The position numbers and the translations under genes were made by a program. Of a DNA stretch of 8,985 bases, positions 6,097 through 8,985 are shown piece after piece (the stretch's first letter is position 1; each line of letters begins with the position of its first letter). Source of the stretch: Acidobacteriaceae bacterium (GTDB taxonomy: Bacteria > Acidobacteriota > Terriglobia > Terriglobales > SbA1); assembly GCA_003136335.1 (NCBI GenBank), contig PLEA01000664.1:1-8985 (forward strand), in the 5' to 3' direction. Below the pieces are notes generated by a model that did no database searches, was not told where the DNA came from, and saw nothing but the letters and a program-made list of their open reading frames with translations.

Positions 6097-6875
6097 TTCC
6101 CCGTCCACACCGGTTTGCGCTTCTCCAGGAACGATGAAATCCCTTCGCGGAAGTCCGCGGCGGTGCGGATTGCGGCGTTCTCCCGCACGGCCGCCTCAAT
6201 CTGGGCATCGAGTTCCGCGCGAGCATGATCGGTAAGCAACTGCTTGGTCGCGCGCAACGACGCCGCACTGTTCTCCATCAAGCGCGCGGCCAATTCGCGC
6301 GCGCGTGCCATCAGATTCTCCGCCGGCACGATTTCGCCGATCAGCCCCATGCGAGCCGCCTCCTCTGCCCCGAAAATCCTTCCTGTCAGCAGAAGATCAC
6401 GAGCCTGCTTCTCGCCCACCTGCCGCAATAGAAATGTTGAAACAATCGCAGGCACAAAGCCGATGCGGACTTCTGTGTAGCCAAACTTCGCCTCCGGAAC
6501 CGCCAGTGTGAAGTCGCAAAGGAGGGCCAATCCGGTTCCGCCAGCGATTGCCGCCCCATTTACCGCGGCAATGGTCACCTTGGGGAACTCATACAGGGAA
6601 CGGAACAACTGCACCATGGTCTGCGAATCCTGCAGATTCTGTTCCGGCGAACGGTCCAGCAGCGCCTTCAGATTGTCCAAATCCATCCCGGAAGAAAAAG
6701 CCTTGCCCGCTCCGGTAACGATCAGGACAATCGCCTCTGACTTCGACACCTCATCCAGCGCGCGCAGCAAGTCGTCAATCAGTTCGAAGCTGATTGCGTT
6801 GCGCTTCTCGGGACGGTTCAGCGTGATCGTGGCTACGCCGTCGTCGTACGCGAGTTGAATCGTTTGGTAGCTCAT
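6093..6875 (-). CDS. liuC: Enoyl-CoA hydratase/isomerase family, probable methylglutaconyl-CoA hydratase
   Basis: This 260-residue crotonase-fold enzyme probably hydrates 3-methylglutaconyl-CoA to HMG-CoA, which follows from its place between the carboxylase/lyase genes and the thioesterase. Crotonase landmarks are AFSSGMDL (59-66, first oxyanion loop) and VNGAAIAGGTGLALLCDF (105-122, second loop). TEVRIGFVPAIVS (134-146) carries Glu135, the equivalent of rat enoyl-CoA hydratase Glu164. The position of rat Glu144 is Gly115 here. As I recall, bacterial LiuC/GnyH hydratases share both the GG-x-G-L loop and the EVRIGLxPA block, which supports the assignment. Start ATG 6875 has only a weak upstream GGCGGG. 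The last codons overlap the thioesterase start. Alternative: a generic enoyl-CoA hydratase or isomerase of another acyl-CoA route. Confidence 0.82.
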   Translation of the reverse strand: MSYQTIQLAYDDGVATITLNRPEKRNAISFELIDDLLRALDEVSKSEAIVLIVTGAGKAFSSGMDLDNLKALLDRSPEQNLQDSQTMVQLFRSLYEFPKVTIAAVNGAAIAGGTGLALLCDFTLAVPEAKFGYTEVRIGFVPAIVSTFLLRQVGEKQARDLLLTGRIFGAEEAARMGLIGEIVPAENLMARARELAARLMENSAASLRATKQLLTDHARAELDAQIEAAVRENAAIRTAADFREGISSFLEKRKPVWTGK

Positions 6876-6887
6876 ATGCTAAGACCC

Positions 6888-6958
6888 GCCACGGATTCCC
6901 ACGGATCAAACATTCAATCCGTTTGACCTATCCGTTAAAATCCGTGCAAATCCGTGGC
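6888..6958. repeat. 71-base imperfect inverted repeat of ACGGAT/ATCCGT units
   Basis: GCCACGGATT (6888-6897) is an exact inverted copy of AATCCGTGGC (6949-6958). Extending inward, ACGGAT (6901-6906) matches ATCCGT (6940-6945) with a 3-base step that pairs at one of three positions, so 17 of 19 arm bases pair. The loop of 33 bases contains two further ATCCGT copies (6917, 6930). Units on each arm are spaced 10 bases apart (6891/6901 and 6930/6940/6950). It fills most of the 86-base gap between the lyase and hydratase genes and should fold in the transcript. Similar CCACGGATT repeats are familiar to me from other bacterial intergenic regions. Confidence 0.75.
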
Positions 6959-6961
6959 AAA

Positions 6962-7846
6962 TCAATCTGCCGCGTGCCAACCGGAAAACTTTGCGCCGAT
7001 TCCCGCCGTTGCTTTCAGCAACGAATCCAGCGGCTTCAGTTGCGGCAACACCGCCCCGCGCCGAGTCAGTGTCTCGATCACTTTCTCAGTCGGGATGTTA
7101 CCAATCAAAGCGTCCTGCGCAAAGGGACACCCGCCCAGCCCGCCTAAGGCAGAATCAAACCGGCGGCAGCCCGCGTCGTACGCGGCCAGAATGTTTGCCG
7201 CGGCCTCCTCGGGACGGCTGTGCAAATGCACGCCAATCTCGAGATAGTCATACCTCGCCATCACCGCGCCCACCACTTCGCCGACCCGCTGTGGGCTCGC
7301 CACGCCCACCGTGTCCGCGAGCGAGATCATCCGCAAATTGTCCACTTCCATTAGCGAAATAGCTTCGATCAACTCATCGGGATTCCACAGATCGCCATAT
7401 GGGTTCCCGAATGCCATTGAGATATAAACGACTACGTCGAGGCCGGCCTCGTCGGCCTTCTTCTGAATCTTTTCCAATTCTTCGAGTGCGTCCTCGGGCG
7501 ACTGATTCTGATTCTTACGCAGGAACGATTCCGAAATCGAATAGGGAAATCCCAGCGTCGATACTGCCTTCGTCTCAACCGCGCGCTCTGCGCCCTTTTC
7601 ATTGACAACGATGCCGATAATCTCCACGTCATCGGACGGATCGAGTTCCTTCAGTACCTCTTCCGAGTCCGCCATCTGCGGCACGGCTTTCGGCGACACG
7701 AACGAAACCGCATCAATGTGCTTGAAACCCACGCTAATCAACGCCTTGAGGTAATCAGCCTTCAACTCGGCAGGAATCAACCCTTTCAGCCCCTGCCAGG
7801 CATCGCGCGGACACTCGATCAGTTTGACAGGACGAGCACTTAGCAC
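6962..7846 (-). CDS. liuE: Hydroxymethylglutaryl-CoA lyase, divergent type
   Basis: The protein (294 residues from the start used) is a DRE-TIM-type TIM-barrel lyase that would cleave HMG-CoA to acetyl-CoA and acetoacetate, ending leucine breakdown. Visible motifs: VKLIECPRDAW with Arg14 and Asp15, AVSFVSPKAVPQMAD, SLADTVGVASP, metal-binding GVHLHS (His207, His209), and GGLGGCPFAQD with the signature Cys240, followed by GNIPTE (Asn250). Compared with the human enzyme, GPRDGLQN is CPRDAWQG, the Glu before SFVSP is Asp, and HCHDTYG is HLHSRPE. I recall the same variant pattern from Bacteroidota HMG-CoA lyases, so it looks like a lineage feature. Start: the frame opens at TTG 7888, but residues up to 7846 come from a 7-base repeat tract; GTG 7846 with AAAGG upstream gives the family's normal N-terminus. 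The start is uncertain. Confidence 0.85.
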   Translation of the reverse strand: MLSARPVKLIECPRDAWQGLKGLIPAELKADYLKALISVGFKHIDAVSFVSPKAVPQMADSEEVLKELDPSDDVEIIGIVVNEKGAERAVETKAVSTLGFPYSISESFLRKNQNQSPEDALEELEKIQKKADEAGLDVVVYISMAFGNPYGDLWNPDELIEAISLMEVDNLRMISLADTVGVASPQRVGEVVGAVMARYDYLEIGVHLHSRPEEAAANILAAYDAGCRRFDSALGGLGGCPFAQDALIGNIPTEKVIETLTRRGAVLPQLKPLDSLLKATAGIGAKFSGWHAAD

Positions 7847-7897
7847 TTGGTACTTAGCCTTTAGCCAAAAGAGATGATCAATCAACAATCAGCAATC
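7835..7897. repeat. Degenerate tract of nine 7-base units
   Basis: On the plus strand the units are AGCACTT, AGCACTT, GGTACTT, AGCCTTT, AGCCAAA, AGAGATG, ATCAATC, AACAATC and AGCAATC, all in one 7-base register. The first four resemble one another, and so do the last three. The tract runs from the start region of the lyase gene into the gap after the carboxylase gene. It resembles in form the heptameric short tandem repeats known from cyanobacteria (STRR), although the unit sequences differ. The proposed GTG start of the lyase lies in the second unit. Confidence 0.65.
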
Positions 7898-7920
7898 GCC
7901 GTTGATGTCTCTGTGGTGAA

Positions 7921-8985
7921 TCAAGTTTGCAGTACACCCACCTTGAACTCCGCCACATCCGGGTTCAGCGCCGCCGCTTCCAGCGCCTGCGTAATCGCAT
8001 CCCGAGTCTCAATGGGATCGACGATTTTGTCGATCCACAGCCGCGCTGCGCCGTAGCGCGGATCGGTCTGCTCGTCGTAGGTGCGCTTCACCGACTCGTA
8101 CAGCTCCGTTCTCTCTTCCTCGCTCAGCTTCTTACCGCCGCGTTCCAGTTGCTTGACTTTAATCTCAACCAGCGTGCTCGCAGCCGAATCGCCGCTCATG
8201 ACGGCGTAGCGCGCGGTTGGCCAGGCAAAAACAAAGCGCGGATCGTACGCCTTCCCACACATCGCGTAATGCCCCGCGCCGAATGACCCGCCGACAATCA
8301 CCGTAATCTTCGGCACGACGGAATTCGAAACCACATTCACCATCTTCGCACCGGCCTTGATGATGCCGCTCCACTCCGCGTCGCGTCCCACCATGAATCC
8401 ATTCACGTCGTGGAAGAAGATCAGCGGGATCAGGTTCTGATTGCAATCCATGATGAAGCGCGCAGCTTTCTCCGCGGATTCCGTGTAGATCACGCCTCCG
8501 AACTCGACGCGCTTGTGACCCTCATGGTCGGTCTGCTGCGCGTGCAGTTTCTGGTTCGCCACGATTCCCACCGCAAAGCCGCCAATGCGGGCGTATCCAC
8601 AGATGAGAGTTTTTCCGTACTCAGGCTTGTACTCGTCAAAACGGCTGCCGTCGAGCACTCGCGCCAGCACCTCTTTCATGTCGTAGGGCCGAGCCGGCGA
8701 CGAATCGTAGATGCCATAGATTTCTTCCGCGGCCAATTCTGGCTCAACGGGCTTCTTTCGATCCCACGGAGAAAGCCGCCGGTATCCCCACTTCTCCACA
8801 ATCGAACGAATCCGCGCGATGCAAGCCTGGTCGTTCGGCTCGCGGAAGTCGACCGTACCGCTGATGGCCGAGTGCATGGCGGCGCCGCCCAATTCCTCCG
8901 AGGAAACTTTCTGCCCGATCGCGGCCTGCACCAGCGCCGGACCTGCCAGAAACAATCCGCTTCCGTCGGTCATCAGCACGTGATC
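7921..8985 (-). CDS. liuB: Acyl-CoA carboxylase beta subunit, probable methylcrotonyl-CoA carboxylase (partial)
   Basis: About 354 C-terminal residues are present; the N-terminal third is beyond the right edge. This is the carboxyltransferase subunit that moves CO2 from biotin to an acyl-CoA. Motifs: SGLFLAGPALVQAAIGQ followed by LGGAAMHSAISG at the end of the N-terminal half-domain; then GYARIGGFAVGIVAN, FFHDVNGFMVGRDAEWSGI (biotin side) and VGGSFGAGHYAMCGKAYDPR (acyl-CoA oxyanion region). AARLWIDKIVDPIETR near the end is shared with methylcrotonyl-CoA carboxylases. The neighbouring lyase and hydratase support methylcrotonyl-CoA as the substrate; propionyl- or geranyl-CoA carboxylases are alternatives. 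The biotin-carrying alpha subunit is not in the window and would be expected upstream. The TGA stop is 74 bases before the proposed lyase start, across a repeat tract. Confidence 0.85.
   Translation of the reverse strand, partial: DHVLMTDGSGLFLAGPALVQAAIGQKVSSEELGGAAMHSAISGTVDFREPNDQACIARIRSIVEKWGYRRLSPWDRKKPVEPELAAEEIYGIYDSSPARPYDMKEVLARVLDGSRFDEYKPEYGKTLICGYARIGGFAVGIVANQKLHAQQTDHEGHKRVEFGGVIYTESAEKAARFIMDCNQNLIPLIFFHDVNGFMVGRDAEWSGIIKAGAKMVNVVSNSVVPKITVIVGGSFGAGHYAMCGKAYDPRFVFAWPTARYAVMSGDSAASTLVEIKVKQLERGGKKLSEEERTELYESVKRTYDEQTDPRYGAARLWIDKIVDPIETRDAITQALEAAALNPDVAEFKVGVLQT

Noticed and set aside
6888..6958. CRISPR array
   Set aside because: The repeated unit is only 6-9 bases, occurs in both orientations with 10-base spacing, and has no spacers or cas genes nearby.

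Overview
The window looks like a chromosomal segment of a GC-rich Gram-negative bacterium. It has a lipid A-type acyltransferase, uses GTG and TTG starts freely, and carries short intergenic repeats of the kind I associate with Acidobacteriota. That phylum assignment is inference; no marker gene here settles it. I see no rRNA, tRNA, mobile element, phage gene or CRISPR array.

Layout. Bases 1-109 hold the 3' end of an unidentified plus-strand gene, followed by a 206-base gap with a strongly self-complementary repeat and a good promoter candidate. The plus strand then carries an LpxL/HtrB-family acyltransferase (316-1215), a small predicted membrane protein (1354-1683) and an acetylornithine aminotransferase-like gene, argD (1799-3004). 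From 3074 to the right edge everything lies on the minus strand, convergent with argD. In transcription order (right to left): an acyl-CoA carboxylase beta subunit (cut by the edge), an HMG-CoA lyase, a methylglutaconyl-CoA hydratase-type enoyl-CoA hydratase, a YbgC-like thioesterase, histidine ammonia-lyase (hutH), a YjbQ-family protein and a DUF4337 membrane protein.

Working together. The first three minus-strand genes match the last steps of leucine/isovalerate breakdown: 3-methylcrotonyl-CoA is carboxylated to 3-methylglutaconyl-CoA, hydrated to HMG-CoA, and cleaved to acetyl-CoA and acetoacetate. The thioesterase overlaps the hydratase by the ATGA arrangement, so it is probably translationally coupled to it. 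hutH follows after 61 bases and would feed histidine into urocanate; no other hut genes are in view. yjbQ and the DUF4337 gene are tightly packed behind hutH. The run reads as an amino-acid catabolic operon, or two abutting ones, with conserved accessory genes at its end.

No clearly new system is present. The unusual parts are mostly non-coding: a 63-base tract with 7-base periodicity over the start region of the HMG-CoA lyase gene, a 71-base imperfect inverted repeat built from ATCCGT/ACGGAT units between the lyase and hydratase genes, the foldable repeat upstream of the acyltransferase, and a 14-base tandem duplication across the stop codon of the DUF4337 gene. Among proteins, the HMG-CoA lyase and hydratase carry departures from textbook active-site signatures that look lineage-typical rather than damaged.
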